Shown here: positions 50,110-58,195 of the stretch, piece after piece | How the letters are laid out: every line of letters starts with the position of its first letter | How positions within the stretch are numbered: the first letter of the stretch is position 1 | Assembly (NCBI RefSeq): GCF_000007705.1 | Contig: NC_005085.1 | Span: 3,729,752-3,793,751 of the forward strand | DNA from: Chromobacterium violaceum ATCC 12472 | GTDB taxonomy: Bacteria; Pseudomonadota; Gammaproteobacteria; Burkholderiales; Chromobacteriaceae | Direction: 5' to 3' | DNA: 64,000 bases | Made by a program: the position numbers and the translations under genes | The notes under the pieces: model-generated | The model's input: only the letters and a program-made list of their open reading frames with translations | What the model was told of the DNA's origin: nothing | Databases searched by the model: none

Positions 50110-50119
50110 CCCTTGCCGG

Positions 50120-50461
50120 CTAGCTGCGCGGTGCCAGCATGATCACCGCCATCCCGGCCAGCGCCAGCGCGCAACCCAGGGCGTCCCAACGGTCCGGCCG
50201 CACGCCGTCCACCAGCCACAGCCAAGCGATCGCCACCGTCACGTAAACGCCGCCATAAGCGGCATACGTGCGGCCCGCGGCTGCCGGATGCAGGGTCAGC
50301 AGCCAGGCGAACAGCGCCAACGCCAGCGTCGTGGGGGCCAGCAGCCACAAGGACCGCCCCTCGCGCAACACCAGCCACGGCAGATAGCAGCCGACGATCT
50401 CGGCCAATGCGGTCAATACGAACAGGCCCGCCACGCGCGGCAGGCCGGTCAGCCATTCCAT
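50120..50461 (-). CDS. YnfA family protein (UPF0060), small membrane protein
   Basis: 113 aa with four transmembrane helices: [19 protein letters not shown] (motif A) and [20 protein letters not shown] (motif B) are the UPF0060 signatures. Family members resemble SMR-type exporters. Transcribed convergently toward the DUF606 pair, 10 bp between stops. Confidence 0.93.
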   Translation of the reverse strand: MEWLTGLPRVAGLFVLTALAEIVGCYLPWLVLREGRSLWLLAPTTLALALFAWLLTLHPAAAGRTYAAYGGVYVTVAIAWLWLVDGVRPDRWDALGCALALAGMAVIMLAPRS

Positions 50462-50574
50462 GCTTCCTCCCCAGCCGCGCGCTGCGACGCTATCGGCGCC
50501 ATGAAAAATAGCAATTTAACATTAACATTAAATTTAAATAGCATATCAACATCAACCACCGACAGGAAAATGCC

Positions 50575-50961
50575 ATGCGTCCGTTCCGCATCCTGGGAAT
50601 CGATCACATCGTGCTGCGCGTCGCCGATCCCGCCCGCTCCGAACGTTTCTATCTGGAAACCCTGGGTTGCCGGGTGGTGAAGAGACAGGAAAAACTGGGA
50701 TTGGTGCACCTGGATGCAGGCAGCGCGCTGATAGATCTGGTGCCCGCGACAGAAAGAGAGGCACCAGGGGCCAATGTCGACCACTTCTGCCTGCGGGTGG
50801 AGCCGTTCGACGAGGACGCGATCCGCGCCCACCTCGCCGGGCTGGGCATCGTCGTCGAGCCGGCCAAACAGCGTTTCGGCGCGGAAGGCTCCGGCCCGTC
50901 GATCTACCTGTGCGACCCGGACGGCAACGGCATCGAGCTGAAAGGCCCGCCAACAGCCTAA
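50575..50961 (+). CDS. VOC/glyoxalase-superfamily protein
   Basis: 128 aa, two beta-alpha-beta-beta-beta modules: LGIDHIVLRVADPARSERFYLETLG and ANVDHFCLRVEPFD, with metal ligands His (IDH), His (VDH) and Glu (GIELKG). DPDGNGIELKGP is typical of dioxygenase/glyoxalase members. Substrate unknown. The upstream region (50500-50574) is AT-rich with repeated ATTAAC/ATTAAA-like runs, a possible promoter. Confidence 0.88.
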   Translation: MRPFRILGIDHIVLRVADPARSERFYLETLGCRVVKRQEKLGLVHLDAGSALIDLVPATEREAPGANVDHFCLRVEPFDEDAIRAHLAGLGIVVEPAKQRFGAEGSGPSIYLCDPDGNGIELKGPPTA

Positions 50962-51024
50962 GCACCGACTCGGCTCGGACAGGACACATCATACGGCAAA
51001 GGGGCGCAACGCAGGATCAGGGTG

Positions 51025-51465
51025 CTATCCGCGGCTCGAGCGGTGCAAACGGATGATGGCGTCGCCGGTAGGACTGGCGACGATGTCGCGCAGCGTATAA
51101 CCGTCCAGCGACAGGAAAAAGGCCGCCAGCGCCTCGTCCAGCGCGCCTTTCAGCAAGCAGCCGCGGCTCAGCGCGCACGGCGGCTCCACGCAGTCTATCA
51201 ACTGCGGCTTGCCCTCCAGCATCCTCACCACCTCGCCCAGCCGGTAATGCTCGGGCGGCCGCGCCAGCGTCATGCCGCCGCCCTTGCCCCGAGAAGTGAC
51301 CAGCCAGCCCTGCTGCGCCATGAAATGCACCACCTTGACCAGATGATTGCGCGACACCTCGAAGCGCTCGGCGATTTCCGGAATGGTGGCCAACTGGCCG
51401 GGCTGCTGCCCGGTCAGGTACATCAGCACGCGCAGGCCTAGGTCGGTGAATCGGGTCAGTTGCAT
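51025..51465 (-). CDS. nsrR: NO-sensing Rrf2-family repressor NsrR
   Basis: 146 aa. Winged helix (about 1-70: MQLTRFTDLGLRVLMYL, ISEIAERFEVSRNHLVKVV-type segment) and the cluster-binding loop with three Cys in DCVEPPCALSRGC, ligands of a [4Fe-4S] (or [2Fe-2S]) cluster that reacts with NO. The N-terminal MQLTRFTDLGLR and the Cys spacing match NsrR rather than IscR. It lies 57 bp after hmp in the same direction and probably controls it via the boxes at 52748-52834. Confidence 0.94.
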   Translation of the reverse strand: MQLTRFTDLGLRVLMYLTGQQPGQLATIPEIAERFEVSRNHLVKVVHFMAQQGWLVTSRGKGGGMTLARPPEHYRLGEVVRMLEGKPQLIDCVEPPCALSRGCLLKGALDEALAAFFLSLDGYTLRDIVASPTGDAIIRLHRSSRG

Positions 51466-51521
51466 GGCGCTCTAATCAGTGCAGGGAATCGGCGGCAGCA
51501 TACCGCGTCTGGCCGGCGGCC

Positions 51522-52736
51522 TCAATCGTCGCCGGGATGGGAGCCGAACACTTCGTAATGGATGCGGTCGGCGGCCACGCCCAGGCCGCGCAGGCTGTCG
51601 CGCTGCGCGCGCATGAAGCCCAGCGGGCCGCACAGATAGTAGTCGGCGTCCGGCAACAGCGCGATGCCCTTCACATCCGCCAGGTTCAGCCGCCCCGCAG
51701 CCTGGTAGTCGACGCCGATCGCATCCTGCGCGCGCGGCGTCTCGTAGCAAACGTGGACCTTCAGTTGCGGATGGCGATCGGCCAGCTGGCGCACTTTGGC
51801 GCCCATCGCATGCGCGCCGCCGTGACGGGCCGCGTGCAGGAAGCGCACTTCGCGGCCGCCGCGCTTGAGCAACTGGCCCAGCATCGCCTGCATCGGCGTC
51901 TGGCCGACGCCGGCGCTGATCAGCACCGCCGGACCGTCGCGTTCCTCATGCAGGAAGAAATCGCCCTGCGGCGCGCTCAGCTCCAGCACATCGCCGACCT
52001 GCACCTCGCGGTGCAACAGATTGGATACTCGCCCCGCCGGCTTGCCCTGCGCCGCGTCTTCGCGCTTGACCGAGATGCGCAGGTATTCGCCGTTGGGCGC
52101 GTCGGACAGGCTGTACTGGCGCGGCTGGCTCAGCCCCCACTCGGCGACGAAGCGCTTCACCGACACGTACTGGCCGGGCTTGAACGCCGGCAGCGCGCCG
52201 CCGTCGCTGGGCTCCAGGTAAAACGACGCGATCTCCTCGCTCTCGATTTCCTTCTTCGCCACGCGGAACGGCCGCCAGCCGCTCCAGCCGCCGTCGGCGC
52301 TGGTGGCGTCGCCGTACATGCCGTTTTCGATGCCGATCAGCGTATCCGCCAGCAAACCGTAGGCCTCGGCCCAGGCCTGGATCAGATCGTCGCCGGCCGC
52401 CTCGCCCAGCAACTCGCGGATCGACGCCAGCAAGTGCTTGCCGACAATCGGGTAGTGCTCGGCGCGTATGCCCAGGCTGACGTGCTTGTGCGCGACGCGG
52501 GTCAGCACCGGCAGCAGCGGCGACGGGTCGTCGATGTGCCGGGCATAGGCCAGCACCGCCATCGCCAGCGCCTGCTGCTGCTGGCCGGAATGCTGGTGCC
52601 CCTGGTTGAACACGTTTTTCAGTTCCGGATTGTGCTCGAACATGCGGCGGTAGAAATGGCTGGTCAGCGCCACGCCGTGCTGCTGCAGCACCGGGACGGT
52701 GGCCTTGACCAGGGATCGGGTTTGTTCGCTCAGCAT
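51522..52736 (-). CDS. hmp: Flavohaemoprotein, nitric oxide dioxygenase Hmp
   Basis: 404 aa. Globin domain (1-145) with proximal haem His in RVAHKHVSLGIRAEHYPIVGKHLL. FAD domain (about 150-260: RQYSLSDAPNGEYLRISVK) and NAD-binding domain (VLISAGVGQTPM, YYLCGPLGFM). It converts NO to nitrate using O2 and NADH. Two NsrR-type boxes precede it; nsrR follows, an autoregulated pair. Confidence 0.97.
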   Translation of the reverse strand: MLSEQTRSLVKATVPVLQQHGVALTSHFYRRMFEHNPELKNVFNQGHQHSGQQQQALAMAVLAYARHIDDPSPLLPVLTRVAHKHVSLGIRAEHYPIVGKHLLASIRELLGEAAGDDLIQAWAEAYGLLADTLIGIENGMYGDATSADGGWSGWRPFRVAKKEIESEEIASFYLEPSDGGALPAFKPGQYVSVKRFVAEWGLSQPRQYSLSDAPNGEYLRISVKREDAAQGKPAGRVSNLLHREVQVGDVLELSAPQGDFFLHEERDGPAVLISAGVGQTPMQAMLGQLLKRGGREVRFLHAARHGGAHAMGAKVRQLADRHPQLKVHVCYETPRAQDAIGVDYQAAGRLNLADVKGIALLPDADYYLCGPLGFMRAQRDSLRGLGVAADRIHYEVFGSHPGDD

Positions 52737-52747
52737 ACCAACTCCTT

Positions 52748-52770
52748 AAGATATTTAAAAAATACATCTT
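52748..52770. promoter_or_regulatory. NsrR-type operator 1, hmp
   Basis: 23-bp near-palindrome with arms AAGATATTT and ATACATCTT, 11 bp before the hmp start. It fits the known NsrR box (AAGATG...CATCTT). Confidence 0.8.
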
Positions 52771-52779
52771 TATTGCCGG

Positions 52780-52806
52780 AAAAAAATCCCCTACCGACCG
52801 GGGATT
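52780..52806 (-). terminator. Intrinsic terminator between the two hmp operators
   Basis: Minus strand: AATCCCC, 8-nt loop, GGGGATT, T5. It could end the LPMO pseudogene transcript or attenuate hmp. Confidence 0.65.
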
Positions 52807-52811
52807 CTTAA

Positions 52812-52834
52812 AAGATGTTCAAATAATACATGTT
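52812..52834. promoter_or_regulatory. NsrR-type operator 2, upstream of hmp
   Basis: 23-bp imperfect palindrome, AAGATGTTC and ATACATGTT arms, 75 bp before the hmp start. It lies upstream of the terminator-like hairpin. Confidence 0.65.
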
Positions 52835-52882
52835 TATTTGATCTGTGTCACAAAACTACAGCGGCAACACCGCGCGCGCGCG

Positions 52883-53507
52883 TCACGAGAAATTGAAATC
52901 GATCACCTGATAGAAGGCATTGCCGGTGTCGGCCACTTCCCATGCCGCCAGCACCACGTGATAGCCGCGGCGCTCCGACAGGCGGACCTGGTGGATGGTC
53001 TGTTGCGGCGGCGTCAGCTCGGCCTGGTGTTCCCAGAACGGCTGTGCGGTCAGCTCGGCCTTGTAAAACGGCTCGGACTCGAACTGGTCGCGCGCCAGCG
53101 GCCGGTTTGGATCCCAGCACGCCTGGGTGACGAAGTCATTCCAGCGGCGGGTCAGGTGGCTGGCGTGATAGCTCCACTCGAGTTCCAGCATCTGGCCGGA
53201 TTTGACTGGAGGCTTGTGCCAGCGGACAGCGCTCTGCTCGTCCAGCACCGCCGAATGCGCTTGCCCGGCGCTGGCTATCCTGCCGGCGGCCTGGCATTGA
53301 CGGCGTCGGATGGCGCCAGCGGGTCGAGCAGGCGGGCCTCCCGCGCCGGGAAGAACTTGCCGCTCTCCAGGCCGTTGACCTGCCAGCCCTGCAACGGGCA
53401 TTGCGCGTTGACCCGTCCACGCACAGCCGGCCGCGCGAAGCGGGCTCGAAGATCTGGCCATGGCGAGGCTGGGCGACGAACTGGGACCACACCTTGGTCT
53501 AACTCAT
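52883..53507 (-). pseudogene. Broken AA10 lytic polysaccharide monooxygenase (chitin-binding protein)
   Basis: Remains of a secreted copper LPMO that oxidatively cleaves chitin. From an ATG at 53507 (AGGAG upstream) the frame reads Met-Ser-stop, then KVWSQFVAQPRHGQIFEPASRG, whose His-Gly is the mature N-terminus with the copper His. No signal peptide is seen. The frame then shifts near 53429 (VNAQCPLQGWQVNGLESGKFF in another frame) and again near 53290. The last part is intact: GRIASAGQAH, SYHASHLTRRWNDF (second copper His) and GNAFYQVIDFNF. Thus one stop, at least two frameshifts and a lost leader. Indel errors could explain the shifts but not the missing signal peptide. Confidence 0.75.
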
Positions 53508-53723
53508 TGCATCTCCTGTATGGATTGGAAAACCGGACAGATCGTCCGGCTGTTCGCAGCGCAAGCGCCGCACCGCCCGCGTCGCCCCATCCTTTGGGAC
53601 GGCAGACCGCCCTCCTCAACCGATGTCTATCCCAACAGCCTGCCCGCCCTTGCCTTTCCGCCCGGCCTGTACGTTCGCGCGCCCATGCGACGGATGCCGT
53701 GGCGTCGGCATTTATTTGGTATA

Positions 53724-53766
53724 TTGCGTAGCAAAATTACAATGACATCAAGCGAAAAAGCTTGAT
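53724..53766 (+). promoter_or_regulatory. Glucoamylase upstream region with two inverted repeats
   Basis: TTGCGTAGCAA (53724-53734) is a short palindrome and ATCAAGC/GCTTGAT (53747-53766) a 7-bp stem with a 6-nt loop, 34 bp before the ATG. Both could be operator or leader elements; nothing confirms this. Confidence 0.35.
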
Positions 53767-53799
53767 CAACGCAACCCCTTGAAAGAGGAGACAATCATC

Positions 53800-56424
53800 A
53801 TGAAACACCCGTCCCTGATCCGCCCCGCCCTGCTGGGCGCCCTGATCGCCGCCCTGTTTGCGCCCGCCGTCCAGGCTGGGGAGGCATTCGGCTCGCCCGG
53901 CGGCGCGCCGGTGCGCGGCCCGGCAGCCAAGTCCTTCGTCGGCACCGCGGTCAACAGCCCTTCCCGCGTCTACTTCACCGGCTACCGCGGCATCGTGTCC
54001 GAGGTGTACTACCCGCTGCTGGACACGCCAGAATCGGTGGATCTGCAATTCCTGGTCGGCGACGCCGGCCGCACCTTCGTCGACGAGGAGAAACGCCAGG
54101 CCTACTCCGCCAGCCAGAGCGACAAGCGCACGATGAGCTGGGTCGCCAGCACCGGCAACGCCGGCCACAACTGGCAAATCAGCAAGCGCATCTTCGCCGA
54201 TCCCAACCGCGACGCGCTGGTGCAGCGCGTCACCTTCACCGCGCTGAACGGCCATACGGTCGGCGACTTCAATCTGTACGCGCTGTTCAAGCCCTATCTG
54301 GACAATTCGGGCAGCGGCAACAGCGCGCAGACCGTGGCCGTTGCCGGCGGCTACGCGCTGGCGGCCAGCCGCAATAGCCGCGCGTCGGCGCTGATGGCCA
54401 GCCTGCCGTGGAAGACCGTCAACGGCCAGGCCATGCTGTCCAGCGGCTTCGTCGGCCAGAGCGACGGCTGGACCGACCTGATAGGCAGCGGCGACAACAC
54501 GATGAACTGGACCTACGGCTCGGCCACCAACGGCAACGTCGCCCAAACCGGCTGGCTGGACCTGGGCGATCCAACCGCGACCAGCGTGTCTTTCGACATG
54601 GTGCTGGCCTTCGGCAAGAATCAGGGCGACGCCGTCAACGCCGCGGCCGCGGCCCTCGGCAGCGACCTTTCCGCCGCGCAGCAGCAGTACGACAACGCCT
54701 GGCACGCCTACGCCGCCGGCCTGTCCAACCAGGGCGGCCTGGCGGATGACCGCTACTACCTGGCGGCGATGACGCTGAAAACCATGCAGGACAAGAGCAA
54801 CGGCGCGATGATCGCCGGCATCGGCACGCCGTGGGGCGAGACCCAGGGCGACACCAACCAGGGCGGCTACCACCTGGTGTGGCCGCGCGACCTATTCAAG
54901 TTCGCCAACGCCCTCTACACCGCCGGCGACGCCGCCACCGCCGCCTCGGTGGTGAACTACCTGTTCAACACGCTGCAGCAAACCAGCGATTGCGGCGCGG
55001 CGGAATACAACGCGCCCGGCTGCGCCGCCGGCTACAGCCGCGTCGGCCGCTTCCCGCAAAACGCCTGGATCAGCGGCTGGCCGTACTGGCAGGGCACGCA
55101 AATGGACGAGCAGGCGATGCCCATCCTGCTGGCCTGGCGTCTGGGGCCGGCGGTGTCCAATCCGCTGTGGCCCAAGATCAAGCAGACCGCCGACTACATC
55201 GTCGCCACCGGGCCATGGAGCTACCAGGAGCGCTGGGAGGAGAATGCCGGCTACTCGCCGTCCACCATCGCCGCCGAAATCGCCGGACTGGTGGCCGCCG
55301 CCGACATCGCCCGCGCCAACGGCGACGACGCCAGCGCCGGCCGCTACCTGTCCGCCGCCGACTACTGGCAGCAAAACGTCGCAACCTGGACCTACACCAC
55401 CAGCGGCAGCTTCGGCAACGGCAGCTACTATGTCCGGATCAACCCGGCCAACCGCTCCGGAAGCGGCGCCGACCGCGCCAGCTTCAATCCGGCGGCGGGG
55501 CCGGACACGCCGCAAACGCTGACGGTCAAGAACGGCGGCGGCAGCCACGACGCCCGCCGCGTCGTCGACGGCGGCTTCCTGGAACTGGTGCGGATGGGCG
55601 TCAAGCGCGCCGACGACCCCACCATCGTCAACACCATGGCCGTGTTCGACAGCGTGCTGGGCCAGAACCTGGCGCTGCCCGGCGCGCCTGCGCTGCCGGC
55701 CAACGCCTGGTTCCGCTACAATTTCGACGGCTACGGCGAGCATAACGACGGCCGCGACTTCGACGGCACGGGCGCGGGCCGGCTGTGGCCGATCTTCACC
55801 GCCGAGCGCGGCATGTACGAGATCGCCCGCCAGGGCGCTGGCAGCGCCGGCCAGCCCTATTTCGCCACGCTGAAGCTGCTGGCCACGCCGGAAGGCATGT
55901 TGCCGGAACAAGTGTGGTCCAACAGCGCGACGCTGCCGGACGGCTGGGCCGTGACCACGCCGGCCGGCTACCGGCCAGGCAGCGCCACCAAGTCGATGGG
56001 ACCGTTGAACTGGGCGATGGGCGAATACATCAGCCTGCTGGCCTCGATCGGCGCCGGCCGGGTGGTCGACATCCCGCAGGTGGTCTGCGCGCGCTACAAC
56101 AACTGCCGCGCCGCGCCCAAGTCCGGCGAGGTGGCGGTGGCCATCAACGCCAGCGCTACCACCCAATGGGGCCAGCAAGTCTATGTCACCGGCAACGCCC
56201 GCGCGCTGGGCAACTGGAACACCGACCTCGGCATCCCGCTGGACGCGGCCGCCTATCCGTCGTGGAAAAACGGCGCCAACCTGCCGGCCGGCCAGCAAAT
56301 CGCCTACAAGTATTACCGCAAGAACGCCGACGGCAGCGTGAGCTGGGAAAACCTGGCCGGCAACCGCAGTCTGCAGACACCCGCCAGCGGCAGCCTCAGC
56401 CTGAATGATCAGGTGAACTGGTGA
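53800..56424 (+). CDS. Secreted glucan 1,4-alpha-glucosidase (GH15) with C-terminal CBM20
   Basis: 874 aa. Signal peptide (about 1-26, cut after PAVQA). An N-terminal beta-sandwich of the bacterial glucodextranase type (30-270) leads into the GH15 (alpha/alpha)6 catalytic domain with GYHLVWPRDLFKFANAL and the acid Glu in QERWEENAGYSPST. The base Glu is in TPEGMLPEQVW. The starch-binding CBM20 (about 775-870) has VYVTGNARALGNWNTD and KYYRKNADGSVSWE. It releases glucose from starch ends. Start at ATG 53800 with GAGGAG upstream. Its stop overlaps a small gene (GTGA). Confidence 0.96.
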   Translation: MKHPSLIRPALLGALIAALFAPAVQAGEAFGSPGGAPVRGPAAKSFVGTAVNSPSRVYFTGYRGIVSEVYYPLLDTPESVDLQFLVGDAGRTFVDEEKRQAYSASQSDKRTMSWVASTGNAGHNWQISKRIFADPNRDALVQRVTFTALNGHTVGDFNLYALFKPYLDNSGSGNSAQTVAVAGGYALAASRNSRASALMASLPWKTVNGQAMLSSGFVGQSDGWTDLIGSGDNTMNWTYGSATNGNVAQTGWLDLGDPTATSVSFDMVLAFGKNQGDAVNAAAAALGSDLSAAQQQYDNAWHAYAAGLSNQGGLADDRYYLAAMTLKTMQDKSNGAMIAGIGTPWGETQGDTNQGGYHLVWPRDLFKFANALYTAGDAATAASVVNYLFNTLQQTSDCGAAEYNAPGCAAGYSRVGRFPQNAWISGWPYWQGTQMDEQAMPILLAWRLGPAVSNPLWPKIKQTADYIVATGPWSYQERWEENAGYSPSTIAAEIAGLVAAADIARANGDDASAGRYLSAADYWQQNVATWTYTTSGSFGNGSYYVRINPANRSGSGADRASFNPAAGPDTPQTLTVKNGGGSHDARRVVDGGFLELVRMGVKRADDPTIVNTMAVFDSVLGQNLALPGAPALPANAWFRYNFDGYGEHNDGRDFDGTGAGRLWPIFTAERGMYEIARQGAGSAGQPYFATLKLLATPEGMLPEQVWSNSATLPDGWAVTTPAGYRPGSATKSMGPLNWAMGEYISLLASIGAGRVVDIPQVVCARYNNCRAAPKSGEVAVAINASATTQWGQQVYVTGNARALGNWNTDLGIPLDAAAYPSWKNGANLPAGQQIAYKYYRKNADGSVSWENLAGNRSLQTPASGSLSLNDQVNW

Positions 56425-56744
56425 GCCGGCGCCGCCTCTGGCCCGCCGTCCTGCTGATCGGGGCGGCGGCCGGCGGCGCGGCCTGGCGGTTTTGGCCGGC
56501 GGGCTCGCCGCCTCCGCCGGCCATCGCCGAGCCTGCCGCCGCGCCGCCGGTCCTGCCCATCGTCCGCCGGGCCACGCCGGCCACACCGTGGCAGCCTCCC
56601 GCCCAGCCGGCGCTGCCTGCGGTGAAAAAGGGCGGCGACAGCTGGCGTCCGCAAGCCGAGCCGGTGACGAACAAGGTGGAAGCCCAGCGCGGCGCGCCCG
56701 ACATCCCGGATGCGCAGCCTCTGCCCCGGCCGCCCGACCCCTGA
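56421..56744 (+). CDS. Small Pro/Ala-rich membrane-anchored protein
   Basis: 107 aa, starting at GTG inside the glucoamylase stop. One N-terminal transmembrane segment (LWPAVLLIGAAAGGAAWRFW), then a Pro-rich extracytoplasmic tail. No family recognised. The coupling suggests it is made with the secreted glucoamylase, perhaps as an anchor or export helper (inference). Confidence 0.6.
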   Translation: MSRRRLWPAVLLIGAAAGGAAWRFWPAGSPPPPAIAEPAAAPPVLPIVRRATPATPWQPPAQPALPAVKKGGDSWRPQAEPVTNKVEAQRGAPDIPDAQPLPRPPDP

Positions 56745-56991
56745 AGCGAAATCGGCCAGACGCATCGGGATGGCGCGGGCCGCTTTCCGACCGGATGCGG
56801 CCCCAACCCGCGCCGGCGGCACCATGGCGGCATCGCCAGGAGTGGCCGGCTTCGCCGACGCACAGGGACGATCCCTTTGCCTGGAATCTGCGCGATGGGA
56901 AAACCTATTCGCCCCAGCCGATCAAAGCACAGCGTTCATAAAATCGCCCTGAGCGACCATCGGAAAGCGATAACCGCCGCAGCGGAACCAC

Positions 56992-57303
56992 TCAATTGAT
57001 GCACTGGGCTTTTTCCGGCTTCGCGCAAAGATGGGCATTATCGCCGGTGCATGCTTTCTGATAGGTGATATCAGCCCACGGCTCGTCTTCGAACCTGACC
57101 TTGAACTCATCCCCCTCATCCCATTTACCATCCTGATTCTTATCGCGCCCCACCAGGACGCACTTGGCTTCTCCGTACATGGGGGAGCCATCGCAAGCAT
57201 ATGTCGTGACAAGAGCCCACTTGCCATTGCAAATGGCTGCGGCATGCGCGGCCGCCGCCGCTGTCATGGCAAGAAAGACGGCAACCCAGAGAAGCTTCTT
57301 CAT
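56992..57303 (-). CDS. Small secreted protein with EF-hand-like loop
   Basis: 103 aa. Signal peptide (about 1-23) and six Cys (25, 37, 48, 85, 93, 101) in the mature part, so disulfides are likely. Residues 54-65 form a calcium loop: D54, N56, D58, G59, D62 and D65 in the order of an EF-hand or dockerin loop, with Trp61 at the hydrophobic site. Function unknown; EF-hand homologues vary from enzymes to sensors. GGAGCGA precedes the ATG pair 57306/57303. GC content and codon use are a little lower than in the neighbours. Confidence 0.75.
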   Translation of the reverse strand: MKKLLWVAVFLAMTAAAAAHAAAICNGKWALVTTYACDGSPMYGEAKCVLVGRDKNQDGKWDEGDEFKVRFEDEPWADITYQKACTGDNAHLCAKPEKAQCIN

Positions 57304-57598
57304 CATTCGCTCCAGCACTGGAAATTTTCACTATCCCGCGGGTTAAAGATAATCGCCCGCCGCGGCCAAAATTTTGCGGAAAGTCCGATCTCCGCCCCCC
57401 GGCTACTTGCGAAACAATCGGAGCGGGCAATTGAAACGCTCCCGGACCATTCCGCCGGCCAATCGGATCGTTCTGAAGCATGCGCCGCCTCCCGGCGCCT
57501 AGCCTCTGGCTGGCACGCAAGCTGCTTCCACGGATGGTCAAACCCATGCAGCCTGCCCCGAGCGCCGCGGCGGCTGCCAACCCATTGAGGAAAAACCC

Positions 57599-58126
57599 GT
57601 GCCCAAACCGGAAATCGCCGTACTCGACGCCGCCCAGACTGCTGCCTATTTGCCGGAGCTCGCCGAGCTCTTGCATGCCTGCGTGCAGGGCGGCGCCAGC
57701 ATTCATTTCGTGCAGCCGTTCTCCATCGAGCAGGCCGCCGCCTTCTGGCGCGACAAGGCGCTGCCGGGAATCGCCGGCGGCGGACGGGCGCTGCTGGCCG
57801 CGTTGCTGGACGGGGAGCTGGCCGGCAGCGTGCAGCTGGACTATGACACCCCGCCCAACCAGCCGCACCGCGCCGAGGCATGCAAGCTGATGGTGCATCC
57901 GCGCCACCGCCGCCAGGGCGTCGCGCGCGCGCTGATGGCGGAGCTGGAGGCCCAGGCGCGCGCACGCGGCCGCAGCCTGCTCACGCTGGACACCGCCAGC
58001 GGCGACAAAGCCGAGCCGCTGTACCGCTCGCTCGGCTACCAGACGGCCGGCGTCATCCCCGGCTACGCGCTGGACGGCCGCGGCGAGAAGCTGCAGGCGA
58101 CGGTCTTGATGTACAAGGCGCTCTGA
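57599..58126 (+). CDS. GNAT-family N-acetyltransferase
   Basis: 175 aa GNAT fold: acetyl-CoA loop VHPRHRRQGVARALMAELEAQA, then LLTLDTASGDKAEPLYRSLGYQ. Substrate unknown. It starts at GTG 57599 with GAGGA upstream. It stands alone and ends at a strong terminator. Confidence 0.87.
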   Translation: MPKPEIAVLDAAQTAAYLPELAELLHACVQGGASIHFVQPFSIEQAAAFWRDKALPGIAGGGRALLAALLDGELAGSVQLDYDTPPNQPHRAEACKLMVHPRHRRQGVARALMAELEAQARARGRSLLTLDTASGDKAEPLYRSLGYQTAGVIPGYALDGRGEKLQATVLMYKAL

Positions 58127-58156
58127 AAGACGGCCCCATCGCGGGCCCCAAACGCG

Positions 58157-58181
58157 AAAAAGCCGGGCAAGCCCGGCTTTT
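58157..58181. terminator. Intrinsic terminator, bidirectional
   Basis: AAAAGCCGGGC/GCCCGGCTTTT with AA loop, between the convergent GNAT and NO reductase genes. Confidence 0.88.
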
Positions 58182-58195
58182 ATCCAGATACCGCG

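Noticed and set aside
53724-53734. LacI-type operator for the glucoamylase
   Set aside because: The palindrome TTGC-GTA-GCAA is only 11 bp, without the central CG of LacI sites, and there is no regulator nearby.
53460-53765. Plus-strand open frame of 101 codons between the LPMO remains and glucoamylase
   Set aside because: It overlaps the LPMO N-terminus on the other strand, starts without a ribosome site and shows no coherent protein features.
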